Positions 32,782 to 45,799 of a stretch of 64,000 nt of DNA are shown in pieces. Positions within the stretch are counted from its first letter, which is position 1. Each line of letters opens with the position of its first letter. The stretch comes from Limonium bicolor. Lineage: Eukaryota > Streptophyta > Magnoliopsida > Caryophyllales > Plumbaginaceae. Below the pieces are notes generated by a model. That model saw nothing but the letters and a program-made list of their open reading frames with translations. It ran no database searches and was not told where the DNA came from. A program made the position numbers and the translations under genes. The stretch is taken from NCBI GenBank assembly GCA_023374045.1, contig CM041780.1:34342337-34406336 (forward strand), read 5' to 3'.

Positions 32782-35700
32782 GTTGTGGACTCGGTATCAA
32801 AGGTAACCTGAGTATCCTCACCGAAGCACAAGCCGATAAGGGCGGCACCATTCGTACAGGAACCTTCCCAGTAAATGGCATGGATGCCTCTGTATTATTT
32901 GACTCCGGTGCCTCTCATACCTTCGTATCACCATCATTCGCAAGGAGGTTGGGGCTAGACGCAGATCTGCTACCAAACTTCTTGGTTGCTCTCCCATTGA
33001 AGGAGCGAGTGAAATGTACCAAGTATTACAAAACCGCCAAAATTCGAATCAAGGGCGAAGAGTTTCCCATCTCCTTCATCGAATTTAATGGGTTGGGATT
33101 CGACTTGATAGTCGGGATGAACTGGTTGGAGCGGCACAAGGGGCGAATCCTCTACACCGAGCACAGACTGCTGCTCACGAGTTCGTCTGGGGTCACTGTC
33201 TCATACCGCTAGAGGCCGAGAGAGCCTTCGACTACGGTCATCTTCACTATGGCTATGTACCGGTAGCTTAGAAAGAGGTATGATGTGTATCTGTGTTATG
33301 TACAAGAGCAAGAGAGAGATCCAGAATTCAGCACCGAGGTGCCAGTAGTATCTGAATTTCCCGATGTATTCCCAAAAGAGCTACCTGGTATGCCACCACA
33401 GAGTCCAGTAGAATTTGAAATCGACCTTGTACCAGGTACTGGTCCCATTGCCAGGGCACCGTACCGTATGGCACCAGTAGAAATGACTGAGCTCAAGGAG
33501 CAACTACGCGATTTACTTGACAAAGGGTTTATACGCCCGAGCATATCATCTTGGGGAGCACCGGTCCTCTTCGTGAAGAAGAAGGACGGTAGCCTCCGAC
33601 TCTACATCGACTACCGCGATTTGAATGCAGTCACTGTAAAGAACAAGTATCCACTACAACACATCGATGACCTATTCGATCAGTTGAAGGGAGCTTCAGT
33701 CTTTTCGAAGGTTGACCTCCTATCTGGATATCATCAAATTACTATAAAAGAGCAAGACATCGAGAAAATAGCATTCCGAATGAGATATGGCCACTACGAA
33801 TTCACAGTGATGCCATTCAGTTTGTCTAACTTACCAGCCAAATTCATGGATCTAATGAATCACCTATTCAGTGATAAATTAGACACTTCGGTAGTAGTAT
33901 TCATCGATGACATTCTCGTATATTTGAAGTCAGCAGAAGAGCACGAAAACCATTTGAGAAGAGTACTTGAGACACTGCGTGAGAACCAGCTGTATGCGAA
34001 GTTCTCCAAATGTGAGTTTTGGCTAGATCAGGTATCTTTCCTCGGTCATGTCATCTCGAGTGCGGGTATCTCAGTTTACCCATCGAAAATCGAAGCAGTA
34101 CGATCATGGCCTAGACCTAAGATTGTTACCGACATCCGGAGCTTTCTTGGTCTAGCCGGTTATTACCGGAGATTTGTAAAGGACTTCTCGAAAGTCGCTA
34201 AGCCCATGACGACATTGATGAAAAAAGATGCACCGTTTGTGTGGACAGACGAGCGCGAGGCATCCTTCAAGAGCCTAAAAGACTCACTGAAGTAAGCGCC
34301 AATTCTCACTCTTCTAGAGGGCACAGACGGATTTGAGGTGTATTGTGATGCATCAGGCAAGGGCATGGGATGCGTACTCATGCAGCATGGCAAGGTAGTA
34401 GCCTACACCTCTCGCCAGTTGAAAAAGTATGAGGAGAATTACCCGACACACGATCTAGAGTTAGGAGCCAGTGTCTTCGTCTTGAAGATATGATGACACT
34501 ATCTCTATGGGGTAAGCATCACCATCTACTCCGACCACAAAAGTTTACAGTACGTATTCACACAAAAGGAATTGAATCTGAGACAGAGAAGGTGGATGGA
34601 GTTTCTCTCAGATTACGACATTGACCTACAGTATAAAGAAGGGAAGGTAAACGTTGTAGCCGACGCCCTGAGCCGTCGAGCACACTCGCTCCATTCGCTA
34701 CTCGCTTCTTCTAGCTTGGTTGACGAGGTGCGAGACGCCTAGTTGAGCGACCCTTACTTGATCAAGATCAGACATAAAATCATAGAGGGCACCTTCGAGA
34801 AAAAGAAGTATGATTTAAACTTGCATGAAGATGGTCTGATCCGGCTGAATGGCAGATTATGCGTCCCGGAAGCAATGCTGAGCTAAGGGGTCGCATTCTG
34901 CAAGAGTCACATTGTTCGACATTGTCCGTCCATCCGGGAGCCTCCAAAATGTACAAATACATGAAGAGGTACTTCTGGTGGTCGGGAATGAAATCCGACG
35001 TGACTGAGTATGTTCTGAGGTGTCTCACATGCTAGAAGGTGAAATTTGAGCACCGAAGACTGGGAGGAATGGTACAATCTATGCCAATTCCGGAGTGGAA
35101 ATTCCACGATATCTCCATCGATTTTGTTGTTGGACTCCCACCTGCCAGGGGAGGACACAACATGATCTGGGTAGTAGTCGATCGCCTCACCAAGGTTGCC
35201 TGATTCATACCGATGAAGGACACCTAGAAGGTGGCGAATCTCGCGGAGCTATTCGACAAGGAGATCATTCAACACCACGGAGTCCCGAAAACCATAGTAT
35301 CTGACCGCGATATCAGATTTCTTTCGAGATACTAGAGAGCAACACGGGAAGCGCTTGGTACCGAGTTGAAGCTTAGCACCGCCTTCCATCCATAGACCGA
35401 CGGTCAGATAGAAAGGACCATCCAAACACTCAAGGACATGCTTAGAGCATGTGCCTTAGACTTTCAGGGGAGCTGGATCGATAAGCTTCATCTTATCGAG
35501 TTTTCGTATAACAATAGCTATCACGCTTCTATTAAGATGTCGTCATTCCAAGCTTTGTATGGTATACCCTGTCGTATCCCATTGTGTTGGGATGAGTCAA
35601 GCGAAGCGGTCATAATTGGACCGGAGTACCTTGAGCAAGTACAAGCTGAAGTGCAACAAATCCGAGCAAATATGAAAGCAGCCAAAGATAGACAGAAATC

Positions 35701-36160
35701 CTATGCGGATGTGCGACGACACGACCTTGAGCTTGCCGTGGGTGACCAAGTGTTCTTGCACGTTTCACCTATGAAGGGCATATTTCGATTTGGCCAGAAG
35801 GGCAAGTTGAGCCCGAAGTTTGTAGGGCCGTACACAATTACCGAGAGGATTGGAGCTGTGGCTTATAGGCTAGCATTACCCGAAGAATTGGGGCGTGTTC
35901 ATGATGTCTTTCATGTATCACAACTCAAGAAATACATAGCCGATCCTTCTCACGTATTAGAACCCGAACAGATATCCCTAGAGCCGACGATGAGATATGT
36001 CGAGACTCCATTGCGGATCCTTGATAGGAAGACCAGAGATACTCACCATAAATCCGTACGAATGGTGAAGGTCTTATGGTCTAACCATAATGTCGAGGAA
36101 GGGACTTGGGAATTAGAAGACGCCATGAAGGCGAAGTACCCAGATTTATTTGTAGACTAG
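32782..36160 (+). pseudogene. pol: Element B pol: protease, RT, RNase H, integrase, chromodomain
   Basis: Protease ([11 protein letters not shown], ending at a TAG at 33210), RT ([14 protein letters not shown].., palm motif [11 protein letters not shown] near 33885-33925, [12 protein letters not shown]), RNase H ([12 protein letters not shown]), integrase zinc finger and DDE core (VSDRDIRF; FHP-stop-TDGQ), then GPYTITERIGAVAYRL, VHDVFHVSQLKKY and the chromodomain (VKVLWSNHNVEEGTWELED) ending at 36160. Several stops lie in the RNase H and integrase parts (including TAA near 34294, TGATGA at 34486-34495, and CTAG sites at about 35034, 35226 and 35332), and a -1 frameshift lies near 34868. The last 240 codons are open. 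Same family as C and D. Confidence 0.9.
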
Positions 36161-36200
36161 ATTGTCTAGTATCCATATAGCACGGAGGGTACGGGGTGTA

Positions 36201-36658
36201 CCCCTTTTAATGGGGGTAGAGCCATTTTTTTCTTTTGCATTGCTTCGGGATAGCATTGCATAGTATGTATGTATCGTAGTACATTTTGTTGGCACATGTA
36301 GTGCTAATTGTATTTTGTTTGGCACAGTGTAGTGCTAGTAGTATCCAGTATGTGGTACAATGTGTAATGTAATTGTGTTGTACGGTATATGACACGAATG
36401 GTAATGTGGAACGTATTGTGAAATGGTATTGTGGAACGTAATATGGAACGTATTGTGAAATGGTACTGTGGAATGTGTGAATTGGATTATGTATTGTGTA
36501 TTGTATTTGTATTGGGTATGCTTGAAGTGTAAGAATTGTGAACTCCTTGTAAGGTGGTAGTAAAGTGCATTGTGGCAATTGGTTTGCCAAATGAATAGAA
36601 ATAGTAAACCGTAAACCTTGAGCAACTTTGAGGGTAAAGTTCCTTAAGGGGGGTAGAT
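36201..36658 (+). promoter_or_regulatory. Element B 3' UTR with two polypurine tracts
   Basis: Internal tract CCCCTTTTAATGGGGGTAGAG at 36201-36221 and the 3' PPT TTAAGGGGGGTAGAT at 36644-36658, next to the LTR. Between them is TGGAATGT/GGTATTGTG-type low-complexity sequence with no gene. Confidence 0.75.
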
Positions 36659-39600
36659 CGAAATAACCTGAAATTAAAAATAGTGATTAATTAGGCTAAT
36701 AAGTATTTTAGAGGCTTAGTTACACTTAAATAAACATGAGGGAACAAATCCCGAAGAAAATGGATCCTTAAAACAGATTAAAAGCACAAACGAACCTTAA
36801 AGCGCGTTTTTCGAGGAAACCGGGAAGACGCGACTTTAAGCGGGTCAAATAGACCCGTAATAATTTTGGTCAACCAAATAGTCATTAATAAACATTAATG
36901 AAGGTTTAGAGCCAATAAAATTAACTAAACGAGAAAATTCCGGAAAACGGGTTCCGGTTTGTAAAAACTGTAAAAATTGGGAAGTTGTGGGGTGAGAGTG
37001 TAAATAAGCCAAACTATTGTGTCCACTTTTGAAAATAAAAAAAATTAAAAACCTGTGAGAGTGTGTGTGTAGCCGACTGACTCCCCCCCCCCCCTCTCTC
37101 ACTCTCTTAATTCCTTTCTTATTTGCTAAAAGACAAACACATAAAGTAGAACAAAATAGAAAAGGAAGAGGGGCACTCTCTCTCCCCTATTCCCTCATCC
37201 CCACCGTACTGCACTCCCTCCTTCCCTGTGATTTTCTCCCTTCTCCAACCGGTAATGGAGCTTTGAAGAAGCCTCACTCAACTTCCTCCTTCTCTTCTCT
37301 TGTTCAAGGCTCAAACCTTGTCCAAATACAATAAAAACTGTACCATTGGAATCCTCTCCTCTTGGGCTTCATCCCCCTCATTTCAAAAATCCAAAAGCTC
37401 CATTTTCATTTCCATGGCTGGAGGCCATTTGATTGTTTGAGGCTACAATTGGAAGCCCCTTTATCACCTTGATGTTTTGAGGTAAAAAGAAATCCGAAAA
37501 TCCACAATTTCTAGCTCCCATTTACATTATAAGAATTTCCAGATTTTGAGCTTCTTGTGCTTTGTTCTCCAGCCGATTTTTAGCTGCACTCTTGGGCTAG
37601 AAATCTTGTTCTCTTGCTAGTCAAGAACTCCACTCATTGGTTGGAAGGTAATGCACTTTTCTAAACTCTAAAAACATGTCTAAGTTCTAGGGTTAGTTAA
37701 AATGAATTCTAAACTAGCTTGGGTATGTATGGGTTGCTGTAGCATTGCCCAATTCTTGAACAAGAAACCGAGAACAAGAAAGAAAGAAAGAAGAAAGAAA
37801 AAGAAGGAAAAGAAAGAAAGAAAGAAAGACTAGCAAGACAAGGTAAATGCTCTTACCTTGAGCTAGTTTGTATTGTGTAGTGTAACAGAATTTGAATATT
37901 AAAAAAGGTGTAATGTATATGGTTGTGAGTAGTAACTATGTTTTAGTGTAATGAGGAAGAGAATAAAACTTTTTTGAAACCTTTAAATGATGAATCAAAG
38001 CTTGGGAGAACATTGGGAAATAGATGTAAGTGTGCAGGAAAATTTATATACTTAGTAGTGCCTGGATTAATGTGTTTATGGTAAATGAATTGTGAGATGA
38101 AATGGTATGTGGGCAAAGTGAAAATTGTAGGGGAAACTCTGTCAAAATTGGTCTAGAAATTTAAAGACTTAGTTGTGTAAGAAGAGGGAATAACCTAGGT
38201 AATAACTAGGTGTATTTTGGTGTTTATTGTGGGTAGTTAACCACTTTGAAACAGATTTGGAAAGGAGCTAGATAATGGGAAGAACTAGAATGGGAAGATA
38301 ATGCATTTAGAATGCTATAAGTGGCATTGGTAGACGGTGTAATGGATGGTAAGAGTCGTTTTAAAAATCTGTAGCATTTAGGAACAAAAACTGATGTAAG
38401 AGCTGGAATGGAGATGAGAGAATTGTGTAAGTTAACATGGGAATGAGAAATGATTTTATTAATGAGTTTAATGGATGAACTATGGTATTTTAGGAGCCCT
38501 AATTAGTACTAAAACATGTTGGAATGTATGTAGGAAGATTGAGGAAGAAATAGGTAAGAGAATGAAGTTGAAACAAATTCAGTAGGACAGTTTTGACCTC
38601 GACCGACCCAGAGGGTTGAGTCGGTTGTGGGTCGGTCGGACTAAATCGTTGGAACGTAAACTTTCTGACTTTGACCGACCCAGACGGGTGAGTCGGTCGT
38701 GAGTTGGTCGGGCAAGAATTTTCCAAACTCGAAGTTTTTGACTTCGACCGACCCAGACGGGTGAATCGGTCGTGGGTCGGTCGGGTAAAGAATTTTGAAA
38801 AGTCAAAGTTTCTGACTTCGACCGACCCAGAGGGGTTTGGGTCGGTCGGGTCACCCATGGGTCTATCGGGCCCAAAAAATTGGTAATCATATATGTATAT
38901 ATGTATATGTATATATATATATATGGGGGCTTGGTAATACACCATTAATGGAAAAGCAAGTTTATGAAGTAATGAGAAAAGAATGATTTTTATAATCAAG
39001 TATGGAATGTAAAGAATTGGTAAGTATACATTGGAAGTATTAAGGAAGAAATGAGTAAGGGCAATAAAATATCACTAACCATACAACTCTATGTATGTAT
39101 AGGAATCAGATAGTGGAATTCCGAAGGGAAACCGGAAGTACGAGTATGAAGGTGAACGGTATGATTTTCTCATGCCCCGTATGCTAGCTCGGCTACTCTG
39201 ATTTGTGTGCTTATTTGATCACTTAAATAAGATAATTGCACGTATCGGATTTTAATGCACTTACTTGTGCTTGTTTTATATGGTTCTTGTTATAATGCCT
39301 TGAACATTTAGTTTATATAATTCATGAAATGAATGGATGAGAATGAAGTGTAAGTGCAGCTTGATGTGTACTTGTGTAGTGTATTAACCCTTGGTATGAG
39401 AGTAATGACTTATACTAATTCCTAACCTCCTAACTTCTAACTTGAGTAATGGGTAAAATGGAATGAGTAGAAGTCCGATATAGTTTCGGCCACGCGTGAG
39501 GATAAGGAGACACAAGAGGTTGGATCCGAATCCTGGCCTTAATCCTTTCCATGGACCAAACCCCTTAAATGGGTAGCATCCTAGATTAGTGAGCCACCCT

Positions 39601-40510
39601 AAAGCCCGGTGGTGGGATATAGTAGTCCGTGCCCGGAGGTCATACCGACTTGACTTGAGTAAGTAAGTAAGTAAATAAAGTATTGTATGAGTAATGGTCT
39701 TGGCTAGTGTAAGTCATTGACCACGAGTAAAAGTACCCCGATTAACCCGGGTGTGTAAAGAAGCTAACAAGCCTTGTGTATGTATTGGAGAAGTGTATCT
39801 CCGTATTCCGGTAAGTATGAATGGTTGCCATGTAATGTCTTCCCTGTATACATTGAATGTATGTATGTCTTGTGGTGTGAATGTATTGTATATATAAGAG
39901 CATGTATGTATGAATAGAACGAACAACATGTATTCGACCAAAGTAGTCGGCGTACCCCAGTTAGCACGCGGGGTATGCGAATTTCATATGCAGCGTTTTG
40001 TTGAGCCCCTTGGGGCACTGTTTTTATTTTCCAGGTACCCGTGAGACTTGAAGGTCGAGTAAGGACCGGGATGAATTCGTTTTGAGGGTAGTTAGTAGAT
40101 TTAAAATGGTATACTGAGTTGTACACGGCTTGACGCCTTTTTGAGTAGCCGGTGTACCATGTGGTACACCCTTTTGAGAGAATTGTATGGTGAAGCGAGT
40201 ATGAATGAGTAGTTGTATAAAGTCATGATTTTTTAATAGACTTGTAGAATTGGAATGTAATTTCTATACTTTTGAATACTCGGTAATCAAGGTTGTAAGT
40301 AAGTATTGGAAGTGTATATTGTAAGTATTTATGTTACTCTGTAAATCTTAATCTTCAGACCGATAAAGTAAGTAGTAGTAGCCTTGTTAGTCTTGGAATG
40401 GCTAACGGCGTTGTATCTCCCGCCTGGAGTATGTATGTATCCGCTGCGTGTAGGAGTAACTATGGAGACGATTAGAGGATAATGGAAGGATTTGTGGTTG
40501 GGGTGTTACA
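36659..40510 (+). repeat. Element B 3' LTR, 3852 bp
   Basis: Starts CGAAATAACC (consensus TGAAATACCCC) and ends GGGTGTTACA. Contains a CT-rich start-like region (about 37080-37210), donor-like AG|GTAA sites (about 37482, 37648, 37842), an AAAG repeat (about 37775-37830), four hairpin units, a TATATG microsatellite (about 38888-38925) and the acceptor-like module (about 40001-40034). The target duplication cannot be tested because the 5' end of B is outside the window. Confidence 0.88.
38597..38872 (+). repeat. Hairpin array in element B 3' LTR (4 units)
   Basis: Units start near 38598, 38671, 38743 and 38815. Arms are CGACCGACCCAG/GGGTCGGTCGGG as in the 5' LTR, but the diverged fourth unit of the 5' LTR is missing. 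Confidence 0.88.
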
Positions 40511-41345
40511 AAATTGAATAAAACTGATATAAACCCTAGGTTCGAATTACCCAGAATCGATTTTCTTGCGCCCTGCGTTATAGCTCACGAAACTTGTACC
40601 ATTGTGATAACCTTTTTAATTCGAGTCGAACGAAACAAGAATCATCGAAAACCGTCCTTTAGATTACGTGAATTCAATCGATTCTCATTCGGGAGAAGGT
40701 TGAGGTTGAATGATGAACTTGAGGAATCTGGGGCGTCTGATCGTAGTTAAGGAGAACGGACAGCCGAGATTAAAACGTAGAAAGTTTATAAAGTTTAAGT
40801 TGTTATAAATCACAAAATAATACTCTAACTTGATAGATTAATTTAATGACTTTCCCTAATGTATTTTGACACAAAATTTTAACCATAGATTCTTTGTAAA
40901 ATCTAGTTTATATGCATGTAAATTAATATGGGTTTTATGTTTTTAAACGTAAGTTATAATTTTTGTAATTTCTGAGTATTATGGATTTATTTAGATAATT
41001 AACAAAGAGATTTTTATGAAATTAAAATTTTATAATATGTTTAAAATATCATAATTACTATACATTAAATTTGAGAATTTTTAGATAAAAGGAAATAGGT
41101 CTAATAATTGTTTTTCTGAAATTTTTATAAGTTACCTTATGATATATGGTTTTAATGTAATAAAAATTAAAGTATAGTTAGATAATAAACTTTATAGATT
41201 GAAAATAATATTAGGAGCTTATAATAACATTATTATGTTGATAATTACATTAGGTTATAAACTTTTATGAAGAAATAAAAGGATTAAAATGTTACTTTAG
41301 GGTAAATAGAGAAATATAATCAACTTATTTATATTATTAACTTTA
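40511..41345. other. Unassigned AT-rich sequence between elements B and D
   Basis: The only stretch that I cannot assign to an element. The left ~250 bp are less AT-rich, with a 78-codon open frame (40514-40750, TTG start) of no recognisable family. The rest is very AT-rich and has stops in all frames. It may be old host DNA or a decayed element. Confidence 0.5.
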
Positions 41346-44300
41346 TGTAACACCCCAACTCATTCAAATGTGGTTATTGCATAAACTTACCAACATCTAT
41401 AACAATATCACAGCGGAATAATAAATCAACACCCAGCACCTTGCTACGGTCTGACATACCAAATACACCGAACTTAAATATTTACAACTGTGTATCCAAA
41501 ATACCAATCGAGTTTCCAAGTATCTTAAGGTCTAACAAGTTTCCATAACTCTAATATAAACAGAAGGGTGTACATGCACAACCCGTACCCAAAATAAAAC
41601 CCATCCTAAGTCTACCCGCTCCTACTCTCAAGGTGGGTCTTCTGAGGCCTTTGTCCTGCAAAATAAATATGGATGCCCCGAGGGGCTCAGCACCTTCGCT
41701 GGTACGATTCTCTTATAGCCCCCAAGCTAACGGGGCTACGACGACTAATTGTCGATATCATGCGGTTGATTAATAACACAACATAACTAAGAAGTGCAAT
41801 AAACACCACACCATATATGAACAATTATTATTCAAACACAATGAACGACCTAAAAGCATTCCTTAAGTAAGTGAGTGATCTTGTAACTCCTTAAGTTATG
41901 ATTTTCTTATTCTCAATCCAAGTCTTATCTCATCTCAAGTCTTATCTCAGTCTAATTATACCAACCGTTCTTAAATTAGAATTGGTTGTATCTTAACTCA
42001 ATGTTTATCTTTGTCGGGTCAAAAGTAACCCTAGCCAATGAGATATTAACTCCATTGATAAATGAACAACTTATCTTAAATTTTGGATTTAGGTGATCCC
42101 ACCGCACCATCTTAATCTGGCCTCCCACCTTGGATAGTAATCCAAGGTGGTCGAGTCTATATGTCGACTCTAGGCGACTAGTCAAAGAGGAGTCTCAATG
42201 GAAGTCGGATCTGATACAGATACCAACCCCCTTTCCTTAACATGCATGGCCGGAGTCATTCCCGGATTCCTCAGTCCCCTCAAGTTCCAGTTAGTAGAAA
42301 GTCTTAAAGACGAAGTGTTAGTTAAACCTTTTTTGGGTATTAACCAACCAACATTTAGGGAGTGAATTCTTATCTCAAACCAATGTTACTAAACATTGTT
42401 AGTAACTAAACTCAAAAAGTCAACTGTGTAAGTACAATGCAAACACACAAGAAGCTCAATAGTCCAGTTGCATGCTTTATCTTGTTTTAGTTGAGACAAA
42501 TAAACAATAATCACACAAGCCGAGGGACACCTCGTTAGCAAGCAGGCTACAAGAAAACCATACCGTACACCGTCGGTTGTTTGATTGCCTATTCTCCTTC
42601 CAAGTCCCAATTCACAAGTCCTAAAACATTCATTCAATTTTAGGTTGTTAATTACTTTCCAATCAAGCCAACTTACTTCACCACTAATGTTCCCCAACTA
42701 ATAACCACTAAGTCCTTATAAACTTAACCTTAACTCTTAAACCATTTTACTTAACTTAATCTCTTAAGTCCTTATATGCTTACCTTTCTAATCATCATTA
42801 CTCTCCTAATGGTGGACTACTAATGCCACTTGTAATTCTTAAAATTAAAATTTGTTTTTGTTAAAGGCCGACCGACCCACCAACCGACCCAACCCCTGGG
42901 TCGGCCGGATGCATAAAACATCCGGTTTGAAAAATTCTTACTCGACCGTCCTAGCCAGGGTCGGTCCCAAGGTCGGTCCATTCCAGAAACATCCTGCTTC
43001 TCTAATTTTAGCCTGACCGACCCAGACAGGGTGGGTCCCCAAGCTCGGTCGAATGTAGAAGCATTCCCGGCTGTATTATTACAGTCCGACCGACCCAGCC
43101 TGGGTCAGTCCACTGCAGAACCTTTCCTAAATATGTCTATCTTACTCCAAACTCTTCCACAAGTTCCTTAATATGTTCTAACATCATTTAGGCACTTAAT
43201 ATCCTCTTAAATCATCCACCAAACTCCTTAATCCACCCATAATCAAACTCCTTATTTTTTTCTCAAATTCTTACTAAATCCTTAACACTTAGAACTTAAC
43301 TCCTTACACTTCCAACTTGTAAATTTTGCCTAAGACTTCAACTAACCAACGTGTTTTCTTTTTATCTCATTCTCACCACTTCATAAGCATCTTTGTTCAC
43401 CTATCTTTCCTTTACTCAATTTCCCAAACTTCTTCAAGGTTATATACCTTAGTTCAAGCTTACACCCTCACAAGACTTAACACCTTATTTTCCTTCAAAC
43501 CTTACACAAGTTTTACTACTTCTCTTATCATGGTTTTGGTACTTTAAATTCACCATGCTATCCTTTAGTTCCTCCTAGACACCTCTAGGTCATCCTAACA
43601 CTCAAGAACATCCTAGCTCATCCTTTTTCCACCAAATTCACCCTAATGCATTCCTAGGACAATCTAGGTCATAAAACTTCATTTAAACACCTAAAACATC
43701 TTGGTTCTTCACCAAATTTTGACATGGTTTCCCTTACACTTTCTTACACTCAAACACTTAGTTTTTCATCCTTAAGCAACCAAGAACACTCAAATCCTCA
43801 TATAACTTTCTCTACGCACAATCTACACCCAAACTACACTATATCATAATATAGTGCATAACTAAAATTGCTTGGCACTTAGGCCATTAAATGACTTGGC
43901 TCTTAGGCCCTTAAACGACTTAAATTTAAACACTGAATTTCCCACATATAATAGCCTTCAACCTGCAAATACACACATCATTGCTCCATAGCAATATAAG
44001 TGTGCTCATAATTCACCTTTGTGACTGTTTAACGATCTCAATTCTCATTTGCTCCTTAGTCACAAGTTCTCAGATATGATCATGTTGTTTCTCCTAGGTC
44101 TTATAGCCCTTATATAATGTAAACTCTAAGCTACACTTAGCATCTATCTAAATCCCATCCCTTAAAGCAATAAGCCATCTTAAGGTAAGTAGTTTACCTT
44201 GTTTTTCAAGCTCTTCTCTCAACTTTCCTCCTTGGTTTTCTTGATTGTTTTTCAGCAAGCAACTTTAGTTCCCTTGACAATGTTCTACTCAACATTCAGT

Positions 44301-45493
44301 TAATCTAATGAGTATTAAACAACATGCCTAAACTCATAGAATTCAATCTTAGGTTAAAAAGTGTTTTAAGGCATTAAAAATGGATTATTACCTTGGAGTC
44401 TCAAGATGGACTTGGCAATGAATCAAAGAGGACCTCTACTAGTCCTTTAGAGATTGTAACATTCAAGGAGTAAAACAAAACTCCATGAGAAGATGATTTT
44501 AGGCCATAGGTAAAAATGGAGGGAACTTAGTTTTTTCGTTAAGTTTTCTTACCTTGAATGAATGGAGAAGCAAAAGAGCTCTTCAAACTGAATTTTCCCC
44601 CTTCAATGGAGTTTTTCCATGGCACCAAACTTGAGCTTTTGAAGACTTGAAAAGATAGAATGAAAGGGCTTGCTCCAACTAAGAGTAATCTATGCTTAGT
44701 TTTTTATTTGGATCAATAATGAGTATTTGGTGAGCAAGTGAAGGTGGAGGAAGAATGGAGCTGCAACTTACGGTTTCTTAGAAAGGAAGAAGAAGAAAAA
44801 CCGGTGGAAGAAGAAGAGAATGAAGAAGAGAGGAGAGAGGTAAGCTAAAGGTGAGATATTTCCTTAAAAAACAAATAGTATTCTCTTTAGTTTTCCCTCT
44901 TATTTTCTAACATGGCTGGAACATAATGGTGACTCATCGCCTCTAAAAACTGCCCCCCCCCCCCCTCTTAATGGGATATTTATGGTCTTTGTTGACCAAT
45001 TACTCAAGCTAAGTTCACTTAAGTCTAAACTAGGTACTATTTGGGCATTATTCACAATTAGTGCACAAATTTGTGATATTTTTGGTTTCCCATTGATTTA
45101 GGCTTCCTAATGTGATACTAAGTTGTACACATGTTGATTAAGGTGTAATCATGGTTATCTAGCCACTCAAAACCTCTTCCTAAGACAATTTTTCAAAAAT
45201 GTGCTTTAAGACTCCTTAAAACACAATTTGTGTTTTAACTTGTTTTTGAGCTTGGTTTTCTTTGGTAATTGATTTAACATGTCCATTAGCATGTTAATAA
45301 GGTCTAAGAATGATATTTTGGTACTAACCAAAGTTGCTCCAAGCTTAGAGCATGTTTTTGCTTAAATTGTCTTTATGGTGTTTTCTTGTGTTTTCTATAG
45401 TTTAATTTTTTTACTAATGTTTTAAGGCATACTTTAGCCTTCTTATATCTTAGTTTAACACCTAAAAACCATAGCTAGGTTTGGGGTATTTCA
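41346..45493 (-). repeat. Element D 3' LTR, 4148 bp
   Basis: Minus-strand start TGAAATACCCC (45493), end GGGGTGTTACA (41346). The acceptor-like module is at 41656-41693 (GCTGAGCCCCTCGGGGC, then TTTATTTTGCAG). A run of C at 44950-44965 and a hairpin array are also present. Close to C's LTR in order but clearly diverged. Confidence 0.9.
42865..43125 (-). repeat. Hairpin array in element D LTR (4 units)
   Basis: Units near 42865, 42940, 43012 and 43085 with CGACCGACCCAG/CTGGGTCGGTC-type arms and TCCAGAA/GCAGAA-type spacers. Pairing is poorer than in A, B and C. Confidence 0.75.
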
Positions 45494-45799
45494 ATCTACC
45501 CCCTTAAAAGAACTTTGTCCCCAAAGTTCATATGTATACTTAATCATTACAATACACGAATTTCTTAATACCATATCTTATATTCACATTCATACATCTC
45601 AAGACTCAAATGGTCTGCCAAACGTACAATACCTAAGTACTATACATATCTCAAACTTATCACAAAGTGTAATATCTTACACAAAACCATATCTTACTCC
45701 AACCAAGCAAACGACAAACATTGTTCGTTTACTATCTCAAAAAAAAAGGAATCTCTACCCCCCTTAAAAGGGGTACGCCCCGTACCCTATACAGACGAT
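45494..45799 (-). promoter_or_regulatory. Element D 3' UTR with two polypurine tracts
   Basis: Minus-strand TTAAGGGGGTAGAT next to the LTR (45494-45507) and CCCCTTTTAAGGGGGGTAGAG about 27 bp after the pol stop (45754-45774). AT-rich otherwise. Confidence 0.75.

Larger units (their letters stand above)
10843..40510 (+). mobile_element. Element B: Tekay/Del-type chromovirus with AlkB domain, split by element C
   Basis: Order: remnant 5' LTR, PBS, gag with introns, AlkB domain, protease, RT, RNase H, integrase, chromodomain, PPT, 3' LTR. The left part of its 5' LTR lies beyond the window, cut off by element A. Element C (15861-31621) interrupts gag; the CGAGG duplication brackets C, and B's reading frame resumes in phase after it. 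B carries many in-frame stops and is inactive. Its LTRs differ more from each other than those of A or C (including a changed number of hairpin units), so B is among the oldest insertions here. Confidence 0.9.

Noticed and set aside
40514..40750. 78-codon frame just after element B
   Set aside because: Non-ATG start, no recognisable motif, unclear composition. Not enough to call a gene.
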